IMG/VR virus record: IMGVR_UViG_3300005613_000487
Span: 1-20,874 of that record
DNA from: a virus
DNA: 20,874 bases
Reading direction: 5' to 3' (one strand)
The notes under the pieces were generated by a model. The model had not been told where the DNA came from. It did no database searches and worked only from the letters and a program-made list of their open reading frames with translations. Of the stretch, positions 20,811 through 20,874 are shown piece after piece. A program made the translations under genes and the position numbers. Numbering within the stretch: position 1 is the first letter of the stretch; every line of letters starts with the position of its first letter.

Positions 20811-20817
20811 TATAACA
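20811..20817 (-). promoter_or_regulatory. TGTTATA motif before the scaffold/capsid operon
   Basis: Minus strand CTTTGTTATAACAGAAAC, 30 bases before ATG 20781 and touching the hairpin at 20817-20841. Fits the same core as six other gene-proximal copies. It could be the -10 region of the capsid promoter with the hairpin as an operator, or unrelated. Confidence 0.3.
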
Positions 20818-20841
20818 AAGTAGATGTGTTATTTCTACTTT
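20817..20841. repeat. Inverted repeat AAAGTAGA...TCTACTTT
   Basis: 8-bp perfect arms with a 9-base centre, just upstream of the TGTTATA motif and covering the stop of a possible upstream gene. It has no good T tract on either strand, so a terminator is unlikely; an operator or mRNA end structure is more likely. Confidence 0.5.
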
Positions 20842-20874
20842 GAGTTTTGTTGGGCGTGTTCTTGGAGGCGTTTT
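20835..20874 (-). CDS. Possible C-terminal end of an upstream gene (partial)
   Basis: One minus-strand frame reads KRLQEHAQQNSK and then stops with TAG at 20837-20835. Its composition looks like the helical C-terminus of a phage protein, and genes here are packed closely, but twelve residues are too few to prove coding or to suggest a function. Confidence 0.3.
   Translation of the reverse strand, partial: KRLQEHAQQNSK

Overview
This window is most simply read as about 21 kb of the structural (virion) region of a tailed, siphovirus-like phage or prophage of low GC content. Nearly all genes are on the minus strand, packed with 1-14 base overlaps, so the transcription order runs from the right edge to the left. 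The head-tail connector, tail and baseplate proteins resemble, from memory, those of phages and prophage-like elements of Bacteroidetes/Flavobacteriia. The Thr-rich linker proteins resemble those of uncultured marine phages. No host marker gene is present, so the host assignment is an inference. Good Shine-Dalgarno sequences precede some genes (major capsid, a glycosyltransferase, the GIY-YIG gene) and are absent from others.

Right to left: an acidic coiled-coil scaffold-like protein (20.8-20.2 kb), major capsid protein, probable tail tube protein, then a Rho-independent terminator at 18.55 kb. A translationally coupled cassette follows: a small unknown, portal, head-tail adaptor, probable neck/tail-completion protein and an HK97 gp10-like joining protein. 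Next comes a baseplate-type protein (15.4-14.2 kb) and the most unusual block, 14.2-5.3 kb. In that block what looks like one tail hub protein is divided over three coupled genes. Two of these carry long C-terminal arrays of small domains joined by poly-threonine linkers, and two glycosyltransferase-like genes sit between the hub pieces. After that come a tape-measure-like protein, a multi-domain prohead protease, three small genes, one tiny plus-strand gene with its own promoter, a winged-helix replication-type protein and a GIY-YIG endonuclease-like gene cut by the left edge.

The genes fit one job: building a capsid and a short-to-medium tail whose tip carries a large display of repeated, probably disulphide-bearing domains on threonine stalks. 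The leading hypothesis is that the two embedded glycosyltransferases act on this display (possibly O-glycosylating the Thr linkers) or on the host receptor. No terminase or lysis enzyme is visible, so the phage genome continues outside the window. Genome-wide signals are a very strong lack of GATC sites (4 found by eye) and a recurring TGTTATA motif just upstream of many minus-strand starts.
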